From Verrucomicrobiota bacterium (lineage in GTDB: Bacteria > Verrucomicrobiota > Verrucomicrobiia > Limisphaerales > JADJPG01), in contig JADJPG010000002.1 in assembly GCA_016713365.1 (NCBI GenBank), positions 1 to 64,000 of the forward strand: a stretch of 64,000 nucleotides of DNA. Reading direction: 5' to 3'. Both the position numbers and the translations under genes were made by a program. Positions 38,283-45,851 of the stretch are shown here, piece after piece. The notes below the pieces were generated by a model. The model was not told the origin of the DNA, searched no databases, and saw only the letters and a program-made list of their open reading frames with translations. Numbering within the stretch: the stretch's first letter is position 1; every line of letters starts with the position of its first letter.

Positions 38283-38816
38283 TCAGGGATTTCCCGGTAC
38301 AAACTTTCGACCTGTGATGAGTTGCCCTTCGATGACCTCGATGTCTTCGGGAATGCTGGCTTGGAATTGAGCAGTCCAGACGAACTTCTCAAGATTCCCT
38401 TGTGTATCAAACGTCCGCTGGATGTGCCCGCTGATGCTCCCAAGCGCGTTTGTACCGTGGTCCGGCATGAATAAAAACGTCTGACGCACCTGCTTTTTAC
38501 CATCGGCGCTGGTGACTGTTGTCCCACCAGAGAATGCGAAGACGGTGCAGACCGTGACTCCATCCGCCTTGTTCACCACCTGGAGTTCGTCCGCCACGGT
38601 ATCAAAGACCAATGCCAGCGACTTGGAGTCGAGTGGAGGCAATTGATCGGTGGCGCATTCATCCACCTCTGTGGCGGTGGTATCGGTTTCAAAGGCAATG
38701 CGCCCCAGCGCGTTGGTCGTGTATTCTTTGAATTTGAACCGTGCGTTAAACTTCTCGGCGTGAGCGGTGAGGCTCAAAGAAGCCAATGTAGCCAGAGTGA
38801 TGAGGATGGTTTTCAT
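38283..38816 (-). CDS. Secreted protein of unknown function upstream of TCS 2
   Basis: 177 residues with signal peptide (LASLSLTAHAEKF). The mature protein is beta-rich with two NALG repeats (TTNALGRIAFETD; GTNALGSISGHIQ). No family recognised. First gene of the minus-strand unit leading into the PepSY-like, regulator and kinase genes; operator site b lies 103 bp upstream. Confidence 0.62.
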   Translation of the reverse strand: MKTILITLATLASLSLTAHAEKFNARFKFKEYTTNALGRIAFETDTTATEVDECATDQLPPLDSKSLALVFDTVADELQVVNKADGVTVCTVFAFSGGTTVTSADGKKQVRQTFLFMPDHGTNALGSISGHIQRTFDTQGNLEKFVWTAQFQASIPEDIEVIEGQLITGRKFVPGNP

Positions 38817-38918
38817 ATTATGCAGTCTTAATTGCGATCATTGTTACTTCGACGCGGATCTCGTTTAAGATCCCGTCGCCATAAAGCGCTCAGAGCATGA
38901 ACGCAGCATGAAATGGGC

Positions 38919-38934
38919 GTGACAAAAGCGTCAT
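38919..38934. promoter_or_regulatory. CusR/CopR-like operator (site b, one mismatch)
   Basis: GTGACaaaagcGTCAT, one mismatch in the outer arm base of ATGAC-N6-GTCAT. It lies 103 bp upstream of the secreted-protein gene on the minus strand, so it could give autoregulation of TCS 2. Confidence 0.5.
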
Positions 38935-39060
38935 CCTACCCCCCCTCTCGGGTTTTGGGTGGCCGCGATGTGGCTTTCTCACGGGGCATATCTTGATGAG
39001 GATGTTTTCCAAGCGAGGAAATACCGCATTGCTGGAGAGGCACTCTGCGTTGATTCAAAG

Positions 39061-39076
39061 ATGACAGAATCGTCAT
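39061..39076. promoter_or_regulatory. CusR/CopR-like operator (site c)
   Basis: ATGACagaatcGTCAT, perfect arms and 6-bp spacer, 45 bp upstream of the PAP2 phosphatase start and 142 bp from site b. Together b and c frame a divergent promoter between TCS 2 and the lipid A modification genes. Confidence 0.6.
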
Positions 39077-39120
39077 CTTAGATTCATCGCCGGGACATTC
39101 AACTGGCAGACGATGGCCAA

Positions 39121-39918
39121 GTGACTTCCGCTCCAACTAGCGCAACAGCCACTGACGATGCCATTAACTCGCGACCCCCTTTCTGGGTACCATTGATCCT
39201 TTTAATCACTGCGAGTCTCGCTGTTCGCGTGGGCGATTTTGACCACTTTTTCCAGCGAAAGTTTTGGTCAGCAAACGGCGGTTGGCACCTTGAGGACAAT
39301 GGTTGGGTTCAGTTCCTTTACCAGTATGGAAGCTGGCCAGCCCTGATTTTTGCTGGAAGCAGTCTGGTGGTCTGCATCAGCTCTCTATTCGCGCCGGGAT
39401 TGAAGCCAAAGCGATTTTTCTGCGGGTTTATCGTGATTGCTTTGATTGTCGGCCCCGGATTTCTGGTGAACACCGTGTTCAAGGGATTCTATGGGCGTCC
39501 GCGACCGCGTCAGGTTATCGAATTCGGCGGAAGCCAGGTGTTTCGTCCTCTCGGCGAGCCAACATTCGACTCGCGAAGTAAATCGTTTCCTTCCGGCCAC
39601 GCGTCGATGGGATTCTTCTGGTTCGCCCCGTCCGTCTTCCTCTGGCAACGACATCGCCGGATTGCGATCAGCTTCGCCGTGGTTGCACTGTTCCACGGAG
39701 GGATAATGAGCATTGGCCGCATGGCGCAAGGCGGGCACTGGTTTTCAGACAACCTGTGGGCGGCTGGGATCGTCTATCTGTCATCTTGGGCGATCTATCG
39801 CATCGCATGTTCGTCCCCCTTCAAACAAAACACCCGTTTCCCTCATACGAATTCCCCAAGCCGCAACGAAACAGTTTCCATTGATTACAGGGAGAAAACG
39901 GGAACAGGCGCTGGCTGA
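39121..39918 (+). CDS. PAP2-family membrane phosphatase (lipid A/undecaprenyl type)
   Basis: 265 residues with about six membrane segments. All three PAP2 signatures are visible: KGFYGRPRPRQ (K-x6-RP), FPSGHASMGFFW (PSGH) and GRMAQGGHWFSDN (R-x5-H-x3-D). The family removes phosphate from lipid A or undecaprenyl pyrophosphate on the periplasmic face. Starts at GTG downstream of operator site c. It heads a unit with a methyltransferase, LPS-type kinase, GT2 and an LpxB N-terminal-domain protein. Confidence 0.88.
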   Translation: MTSAPTSATATDDAINSRPPFWVPLILLITASLAVRVGDFDHFFQRKFWSANGGWHLEDNGWVQFLYQYGSWPALIFAGSSLVVCISSLFAPGLKPKRFFCGFIVIALIVGPGFLVNTVFKGFYGRPRPRQVIEFGGSQVFRPLGEPTFDSRSKSFPSGHASMGFFWFAPSVFLWQRHRRIAISFAVVALFHGGIMSIGRMAQGGHWFSDNLWAAGIVYLSSWAIYRIACSSPFKQNTRFPHTNSPSRNETVSIDYREKTGTGAG

Positions 39919-39932
39919 AACACTGACAAACT

Positions 39933-40580
39933 ATGAAACATGATATCGGTCCGGCCTATCAGGGCAGAGTGAAATACTCCGAATCGAAAGCGATTAGCTA
40001 TCAGACGGTGAAAGAAGGGAAGAACCGCGCCGAACTACGCTTGGTCGAACGTGCGTTCCGTCTGGTTCCGATCGGCAGTGTTCTGGATGTCCCGTGCGGA
40101 GGTGGCCGTGTCAGCCTGCTTCTGGCCGGCAAGGGGTATCAAATGACAGCCGCGGATCTATCTGAGCCCATGCGTTTGATCGCGAAAGAAAAGTTCAAGG
40201 AGGCCGGTTTGACCATTCCTGTGAATGCCGAGGATGTGGAGAACCTTGGCTACAAGAATTCCGCCTTCGACGCCATCATCTGCTTCCGGCTTTTTCATCA
40301 CTTTCCTGATCCCATCATCCGACAGCGTGTGGTGATGGAACTCTGCCGGGTCTCCCGGCGATATGTGGTCCTGTCTTATTTCAGCCCGCATTCAGTGACC
40401 TCGCTCCACAGACGCTGGCGCACCGCGCGCGGTGGGCGGAAATCTCAAAAGCACTCGACACCACTCGGCGAGGTGGAGCGATATTTCGACGCGGCTGGTT
40501 TCAAACTGTTGAAGAACTTCGCCCGGTTTCGCTTTATTCATACGCTCCATCTTGCGGTGTTCCAGCGAGAGGATTCCTGA
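39933..40580 (+). CDS. SAM-dependent methyltransferase of the lipid A cluster
   Basis: 215 residues. Class I fold: motif I VLDVPCGGGRVSLLLA, acidic motif II TAADLSEPM, motif IV FDAIICFRLFHHFPDP. Starts 15 bp after the PAP2 gene. The substrate is not readable; context suggests an envelope lipid or sugar. Confidence 0.85.
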   Translation: MKHDIGPAYQGRVKYSESKAISYQTVKEGKNRAELRLVERAFRLVPIGSVLDVPCGGGRVSLLLAGKGYQMTAADLSEPMRLIAKEKFKEAGLTIPVNAEDVENLGYKNSAFDAIICFRLFHHFPDPIIRQRVVMELCRVSRRYVVLSYFSPHSVTSLHRRWRTARGGRKSQKHSTPLGEVERYFDAAGFKLLKNFARFRFIHTLHLAVFQREDS

Positions 40581-40594
40581 AGGCGTGTCCTGCC

Positions 40595-41413
40595 ATGATC
40601 GTCTTCGCTCAACACCAGTCGGTGCTGCAAAAACTGGGCCTTTCTACGCTGGAAGAAGTGCGGGCTTTTCAAGGCGAGGTAATCAAGTCTCACGGCAACA
40701 GGCGGCGAGACATTCTTCGTATCTGCACAACTGATGAGGCGGGCGCGCCACTGGTGTTGTTCCTAAAACGATCCTGGCACCCCTACAAAAAGGACGGATT
40801 GCGCACCTTGCTGTGTCACGGTCAGGTCTGGTCCATCTCACGCCAGGAATGGGAGAACTCACTGAGCCTGCAACACGCCGGGTTGAAGACGGCACCGTTG
40901 GTGGCGTTTGGCGAGGATTGCGGACGGCTTTGGGAACGGTTCTCCTTTTTGATCACCGAAGCGGTCGCATCCAAGGAGACCTTGCAGCATTTTCTAAAAT
41001 CTTGTCGCGAACCTTGCCGCCGCCGGCTCGTTCTCGACGCCCTCGCTCGCGAGGTCCACCGGATGCACGAGGCTGGACTGGCAATGCCCGACCTGTACAC
41101 CCGGCACGTATTTGTTGACGCCACCGCTGAACAGCCTGTGCTTCATTTGATAGACATGGCGAGACTGGATCGGCGAGTGCGACTATCGCAATCACTTCGC
41201 GCGCGTGATCTTGCAGCACTCAACGTCACCGCGCCGTTGTGCGATGTCTCACCACGGGAGCGAATTCGATTTCTTCGCGTCTATGGAAAACGCATTGACC
41301 GAAAGCTCGTTGGGCGAATTGCCACGCGAATGAAGCATTTGCTTCTCCGCAGGAAACACGCCGATTTCCAAAGACCTGTGGGCAAAAATCAGCTCGCGGA
41401 GATAGCCCGATGA
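40595..41413 (+). CDS. InaA/RfaP-type lipopolysaccharide kinase
   Basis: 272 residues. A diverged kinase fold: FLKRSWHPYKKDGL near the catalytic lysine region, SRQEWENSLSLQHAGL (alpha-C), HRMHEAGLAMPDLYTRHVFV as the catalytic loop (a degenerate H-D motif), LHLIDMARLDRR as the Mg-binding (D) loop. This matches Kdo/heptose kinases of LPS cores and InaA proteins. In pseudomonads such kinases neighbour the zinc-responsive ColRS system (from memory), which parallels this cluster. Confidence 0.8.
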   Translation: MIVFAQHQSVLQKLGLSTLEEVRAFQGEVIKSHGNRRRDILRICTTDEAGAPLVLFLKRSWHPYKKDGLRTLLCHGQVWSISRQEWENSLSLQHAGLKTAPLVAFGEDCGRLWERFSFLITEAVASKETLQHFLKSCREPCRRRLVLDALAREVHRMHEAGLAMPDLYTRHVFVDATAEQPVLHLIDMARLDRRVRLSQSLRARDLAALNVTAPLCDVSPRERIRFLRVYGKRIDRKLVGRIATRMKHLLLRRKHADFQRPVGKNQLAEIAR

Positions 41414-41555
41414 TACAGGCAGGACATTGGTTCGCGCCGGCATTTACGCTGGCTGACCTCATCAACCTCCCCGGCCAGCTCTCCCTCCGTTCTCCATTGC
41501 ACGCTTGCCACCAAAACGCTGGCAAGTGGGTCAGCGCAAAAGATCAGCCCCGCCC

Positions 41556-42263
41556 ATGACACTCTACAAACCGTCTTTCTCAGTAGTAGTTCCATTTCAC
41601 AATGAAGGAGACAATGTGCGGTTCGTTCTCGAAGAGCTTCGTGCGACCCTCCCGGACGCCGAGATCGTCGCCGTGGATGACGGGAGCAGCGACCAAACGT
41701 GGACGGAGATCAACCAGGTAAGCGGCGTTCGCGGCCTGCGGTTCTCCAAGAACTTGGGTCAAAGCGCCGCGATGTACCACGGACTTCACGCCTGCACCGG
41801 AGACATCTGCGGCTTGATGGATGGCGATGGCCAGAACGACCCTGGCAACTTTTTGCTGCTCTTGGAGGAATTTCACCGCGGCAATGCGGACGTGGTCTGC
41901 GGATACCGGGCGAACCGTCACGACTCGTGGAATCGCAGAGCGGCGTCGCGTATCGCCAATCGGATTCGCCGCGCCTTCCTGAGTGACGGCGTGCGCGACA
42001 CCGGCTGTTCCCAAAAAGTTTTTCGACGCGAGGCGGTGGAACTGCTCATCCCGTTCCGGGGAATGCACCGGTATTTACCCGCCATATTCAAGCACGCCGG
42101 GTTGCGAATTGCCGAAGTGCCCGTACATCACCGCTCACGTCGGGCTGGAATCTCAAAGTACGACAACTGGTCGCGAGCTGTTGCCGGAGCCTATGACTTG
42201 ATCGGCGTCGCATGGCTTCTCAGCCGCCGACTGCCGCGCGCGCAAATACAAACAAGCAAATGA
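41556..42263 (+). CDS. GT2 polyprenyl-phosphate glycosyltransferase (ArnC/DPM1-like)
   Basis: 235 residues from the ATG at 41556. FSVVVPFHNEGDNV at the start, IVAVDDGSSDQTW, the acidic metal site GLMDGDGQNDPGN, and VRDTGCSQKVFRRE, all typical of DPM1/ArnC-type enzymes that load a sugar on undecaprenyl phosphate. No C-terminal membrane segments. The product would be the donor for a GT39 enzyme such as that at 4053. ATGA overlap with the next gene. Confidence 0.87.
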   Translation: MTLYKPSFSVVVPFHNEGDNVRFVLEELRATLPDAEIVAVDDGSSDQTWTEINQVSGVRGLRFSKNLGQSAAMYHGLHACTGDICGLMDGDGQNDPGNFLLLLEEFHRGNADVVCGYRANRHDSWNRRAASRIANRIRRAFLSDGVRDTGCSQKVFRREAVELLIPFRGMHRYLPAIFKHAGLRIAEVPVHHRSRRAGISKYDNWSRAVAGAYDLIGVAWLLSRRLPRAQIQTSK

Positions 42264-42610
42264 ACGAAGTCTTAATTCAGGTGGACCTCTTTGGCCGAAT
42301 GCTGGTGGTCACACCATGGAAACTCATCGGTTACGTCGGCGTGGCGGTTTTCGCGGGCCGCTGGTTCGTCCAAGTGGTGGCATCACACCGTGCTCGCCGT
42401 TCGCATCTTCCGCGCTTGTTTTGGTATATGTCACTCGTGGGCAGCCTGCTGCTGCTCTCCTACTTCAGCTTCAGCGAAAAGAATGATTCCGTGGGCGTTC
42501 TTTCCAATCTGTTTCCCGCTGCTGTCGCCACCTACAACCTTTTGCTGGAGGCAAGGCGGCGCCAAAGCGCTGCCGTGCCGACGGAGAGCGGGCAAGATTC
42601 CGCGAGTTGA
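42260..42610 (+). CDS. LpxB N-terminal-domain (LABN) membrane protein
   Basis: 116 residues from the ATG at 42260, overlapping the GT2 stop. Three membrane segments with GYVGVAVFAGRWFVQVVASH, LPRLFWYMSLVGSLLLLSYF and SNLFPAAVATYNLLLEARR, the lipid-A-disaccharide-synthase N-terminal domain family. It is commonly encoded beside ArnC-like GT2, GT39 and PAP2 genes. Confidence 0.85.
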   Translation: MNEVLIQVDLFGRMLVVTPWKLIGYVGVAVFAGRWFVQVVASHRARRSHLPRLFWYMSLVGSLLLLSYFSFSEKNDSVGVLSNLFPAAVATYNLLLEARRRQSAAVPTESGQDSAS

Positions 42611-42635
42611 GGTGCATTAGCGACACATTCCCCGA

Positions 42636-42651
42636 ATGACATCACTGTCAT
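42636..42651. promoter_or_regulatory. CusR/CopR-like operator (site d)
   Basis: ATGACatcactGTCAT, perfect arms with a 6-bp spacer, 37 bp upstream of the GTG at 42688. It would control the methyltransferase-like gene and, 60 bp beyond that gene, efflux operon 3. Confidence 0.6.
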
Positions 42652-42687
42652 CCCAGGTTCAGACACGTGTCACGAAATCCTGTTTGA

Positions 42688-43362
42688 GTGGATCTCATGC
42701 ACATCGCACCTGAACCGCTTCCGTCCGCACAACAGCCCCAGCCGCCACTGAACGTCCAAAGCTCGTTCAGTTTCCGCCATCGCGGCTTCATGGGTGCAGT
42801 ATTGTTGGCTCCCGTCGGATTGGCCGTGATCTTCAGTCCGCCGACCGTTGCCGAAGACTCACTTCCCGGCGTCCTGCTCAATGCCTCCGGTTGGCTGGCC
42901 TTCTTCACCTGCGTGGCCGTTCGTGTTTGGGCCACGCTTTATGTTGGCGGGCGCAAGGACCGGGAGCTGCAAACCGAAGGGCCATATTCCATCAGCCGCA
43001 ATCCGCTCTACGTCGGAAGCTTTGCCTTCGCATTCGCGATGGCTTGCTTCCTCAAAAGCATCGTGTTCGGCACGGCTTTATTGTTCGGCATTCTGTTGTA
43101 TCTCCAGTTCGTGGTTCGGGCTGAGGAGCACTTTCTGCAACTCCGGTTCCAGGAAGACTACCGGAATTATTGCCGCCGAACACCCCGCTTCTGGCCATCC
43201 TGGTCGTCGTTTCAGACCCCTCCCATGATTTCCGTGGAGTTGAAGCGACTTAAACAGGAGGTCAAGCGCCTGTGCAGGAGCGCGGCACTCATCATCGCCC
43301 TGCAAGTCGTCCTGAATTTCCGTGGCAGCGAATCGTGGCCCCGCTGGTTCGCGGTCTGGTGA
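42688..43362 (+). CDS. Isoprenylcysteine methyltransferase-like (ICMT/PEMT family) membrane protein
   Basis: 224 residues, GTG start. Membrane segments followed by LQTEGPYSISRNPLYVGSFA and RAEEHFLQLRFQEDYRNYCR, the two conserved blocks of the ICMT/phospholipid methyltransferase family (RNPxY and EE). Such proteins often accompany metal-efflux genes; the substrate is unknown. Directly precedes efflux operon 3. Confidence 0.82.
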   Translation: MDLMHIAPEPLPSAQQPQPPLNVQSSFSFRHRGFMGAVLLAPVGLAVIFSPPTVAEDSLPGVLLNASGWLAFFTCVAVRVWATLYVGGRKDRELQTEGPYSISRNPLYVGSFAFAFAMACFLKSIVFGTALLFGILLYLQFVVRAEEHFLQLRFQEDYRNYCRRTPRFWPSWSSFQTPPMISVELKRLKQEVKRLCRSAALIIALQVVLNFRGSESWPRWFAVW

Positions 43363-43423
43363 AAAGATGCCCGCCGCTGATTCATAATCGTATCTCGCAC
43401 GCTTGAGATTCAATTCATCCAAA

Positions 43424-44794
43424 ATGAACTGCCTAAAACTCAGACTACTCTGCCCGCTTGGTGCTGCCCTGTTAATCTGCGGTTGCGTCAATACTCGAAA
43501 CGATGTCGGTCAAGTCTCGCTTGAGCTGACACGGCGCAGCGGTTACTCGGTGACGAATGTCCGGCCCGGCGAGGTTGTCTGGCCAGCAGCAGTGTCGCCG
43601 GATGACGGACTGTCCGAGGACGAGGCGGTGACACTCGCCTTGTGGAACAACGCCGCCTTTCAGGAAACCCTCGTGGACCTCGGTTTGTCGCGGGCAGACT
43701 TGCTCCAGGCGGGGATGTTGCCCAATCCCACCCTCTCCATGCTAATTCCAGTTGGAACGAAGCCCCTGGAGATGACAGCAAAATATCCATTCGAGATTCT
43801 TTGGCTTCGGCCCAAACGAATCGCGGCGGCGAAACTCGACTACGAGCGCACGGCCCAGCGGCTGGTGCAGGGCGGACTGGACTTGATTCGGGACGTGCGC
43901 CTGGCGTTCGCCGAGGTGACGCTCGCGGACGAACGACTAAAGCTGGTGTCGGAAACACTGTCGCTCAACTCACGCATCGCCGAACTCGCGCAAGCCCGCC
44001 TGCGCGCGGGCGACGCAAGCGAACTGGAAGCGGGGCAGGCTAAAATCGACACCCTGCAAACGCGCGAGCAGGTGACTCGTGCGCGACAGGACGCCGGACT
44101 CGCTCGCGAAAGGCTCCGTCATCTGGTCGGACTTAGCCTTGGCCAGTGGACAGGGACGACTACACCCTCGTCACCGCCGCCGCGTTTGGAACGTCCCGCT
44201 GAATTGCTGCTGACCAATGCACTCACAGCCCGCCCTGACTTGCGTGCGGTGGAAATCGGACTGGAGGCAGCGGGCAAACGCATTGGTCTCGCGCACGCCG
44301 AGGCATTCACGCTTGCCGCCGGCATCAATGGCAAAGATGTCGGCTCCGGCGCGAGCAAGGAATTTCTCGTTGGTCCGACATTGGACTTCGCCGTGCCGAT
44401 CTTGAATCAAAACCAGGGTGGTGTTGCACAGGCGAGGGCGAAGTTCGAGAAGGCGGCGCGACAATATAATACAGTGCGCGACCGCATCGCGCTCGAAGTT
44501 CGCGAATCACACGCACGCATGGCGCAGGCGCAGGAGAGCCTTGACCAATGGCAGCAGCGCATCCTTCCGCCTCTCGAAGACGCCGCACGCCAGGCGGAGA
44601 AAGCCTTTTCGGCTGGCAATGTCACCTATCTATTCGTGCTTGATAACAACCGCAAGCTGTTCGACGCCCGCGCCAAGGCCGCCAGCGCCGTCGCCGACCT
44701 GCGCCGCGCTCGCGCAGAGCTTGAGCGCAGTGTCGGTCAGCGACTCGACATTGAGTTCAGCCCTTCAACTCTTCTCCGTCATGAAACCAACTAA
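43424..44794 (+). CDS. czcC: Outer-membrane channel lipoprotein (CzcC family), operon 3
   Basis: 456 residues from the ATG at 43424; lipobox AALLICGC. TolC repeats with LSEDEAVTLALWNNAAFQET, GLSRADLLQAGMLPNPTLSM, VGPTLDFAVPILNQNQGGVA and a C-terminal coiled coil. It overlaps the adaptor gene by 14 bp. Confidence 0.88.
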   Translation: MNCLKLRLLCPLGAALLICGCVNTRNDVGQVSLELTRRSGYSVTNVRPGEVVWPAAVSPDDGLSEDEAVTLALWNNAAFQETLVDLGLSRADLLQAGMLPNPTLSMLIPVGTKPLEMTAKYPFEILWLRPKRIAAAKLDYERTAQRLVQGGLDLIRDVRLAFAEVTLADERLKLVSETLSLNSRIAELAQARLRAGDASELEAGQAKIDTLQTREQVTRARQDAGLARERLRHLVGLSLGQWTGTTTPSSPPPRLERPAELLLTNALTARPDLRAVEIGLEAAGKRIGLAHAEAFTLAAGINGKDVGSGASKEFLVGPTLDFAVPILNQNQGGVAQARAKFEKAARQYNTVRDRIALEVRESHARMAQAQESLDQWQQRILPPLEDAARQAEKAFSAGNVTYLFVLDNNRKLFDARAKAASAVADLRRARAELERSVGQRLDIEFSPSTLLRHETN

Positions 44795-45833
44795 ACGCTT
44801 CCACATTCTTGCCTGCGCCTCACTCTGCGCCTTGGCCATCACAGGCGGCCCGCTCGTTGCGGCTGAGTCCGCCAAGTTTCCCGCGCCCGCCTCGGTGTCG
44901 AACCCAAGGAAGGAAGCAGACCTCACGACCATCACCTTGACACCCGAAGCGGAAAAGCGGCTGGGCATCCAGACGGCTCCAGTTGAGCGGCGCACGCTGG
45001 AACAGACCCGGCTGTTTGGCGGAGAAATCATTCTCCCAGCCCGGCAGAGCAGAACGGACAACACTAATTCCGCCGGCCAGTCCGTGTTTGCAATTCTTTC
45101 CTCGCTCTCGCCTGCTGAACTTGTCCGGCTCGCGCAGTCTCAAATCGACGCCGATGGTCAGGTCGAACAGGCGAAGGTTCAACTCGACGCCGTAAGAATC
45201 TCGCTCGCACGCGCCGAGCAGTTGCTTCGTGACAAGGCCGGAACGGCGCGCACAGTGGACGATGGGCGAGCGCAGGTGGGCCTCGCTGAAGCCGGGCTCC
45301 GGACGGCCCAGGCACGGCGCGATTTGCTCGGACCGCCCGTGTTGGATGTTGCCAACCAGCCGTCGCTCTGGGTCCGTGTGCCTGTTTACGTGGGAGACAC
45401 GTCCAAGTTGCACCCGACCGCCGACGTTCGCATTGGCGGACTGACGGACGCGGCGGGCACTGCCTCACGACCAGCCAAGCCGGTCTCTGCACCACCTTCG
45501 GCCAACGCCTCTGCGGCAACCGTGGACTGGTTCTACGAAGTATCGAACAACGAGGGTGCGCTGCGTCTCGGCCAACGGGTTGGCGTCACCATTCCGTTGC
45601 GCTTGGACGAGGAAAGCCTCGTCGTTCCGTGGACGGCTGTGGTGCATGACATACAGGGCGGGGCGTGGGTTTACGAGAAATCCGGTGCTCATGACTACGC
45701 GCGACGCCGCGTGCAAGTGAAGCGGGTTGTCGGGGATGTCGTGGCGTTGACGGGTGGAGTCAGCGCGGGTGCAAACGTGGTCACAACCGGCGTTGCAGAG
45801 TTGTTCGGCACCGAGTTTGGAGCCGGCAAGTAA
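44781..45833 (+). CDS. czcB: RND periplasmic adaptor, operon 3
   Basis: 350 residues from the ATG at 44781 with a signal peptide (ALAITGGPLVAAES). ITLTPEAEKRLGIQTAPVER, barrel start with LFGGEIILPARQ, hairpin about 110-175 (IDADGQVEQAKVQLDAVRIS), then barrel (VPVYVGDTSKLHPTADVRIG) and membrane-proximal domain (VVALTGGVSAGANVVTTGVA). Connects the channel at 43424 to the pump at 45852. Confidence 0.88.
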   Translation: MKPTKRFHILACASLCALAITGGPLVAAESAKFPAPASVSNPRKEADLTTITLTPEAEKRLGIQTAPVERRTLEQTRLFGGEIILPARQSRTDNTNSAGQSVFAILSSLSPAELVRLAQSQIDADGQVEQAKVQLDAVRISLARAEQLLRDKAGTARTVDDGRAQVGLAEAGLRTAQARRDLLGPPVLDVANQPSLWVRVPVYVGDTSKLHPTADVRIGGLTDAAGTASRPAKPVSAPPSANASAATVDWFYEVSNNEGALRLGQRVGVTIPLRLDEESLVVPWTAVVHDIQGGAWVYEKSGAHDYARRRVQVKRVVGDVVALTGGVSAGANVVTTGVAELFGTEFGAGK

Positions 45834-45851
45834 CACGAGGAACAATCCATT

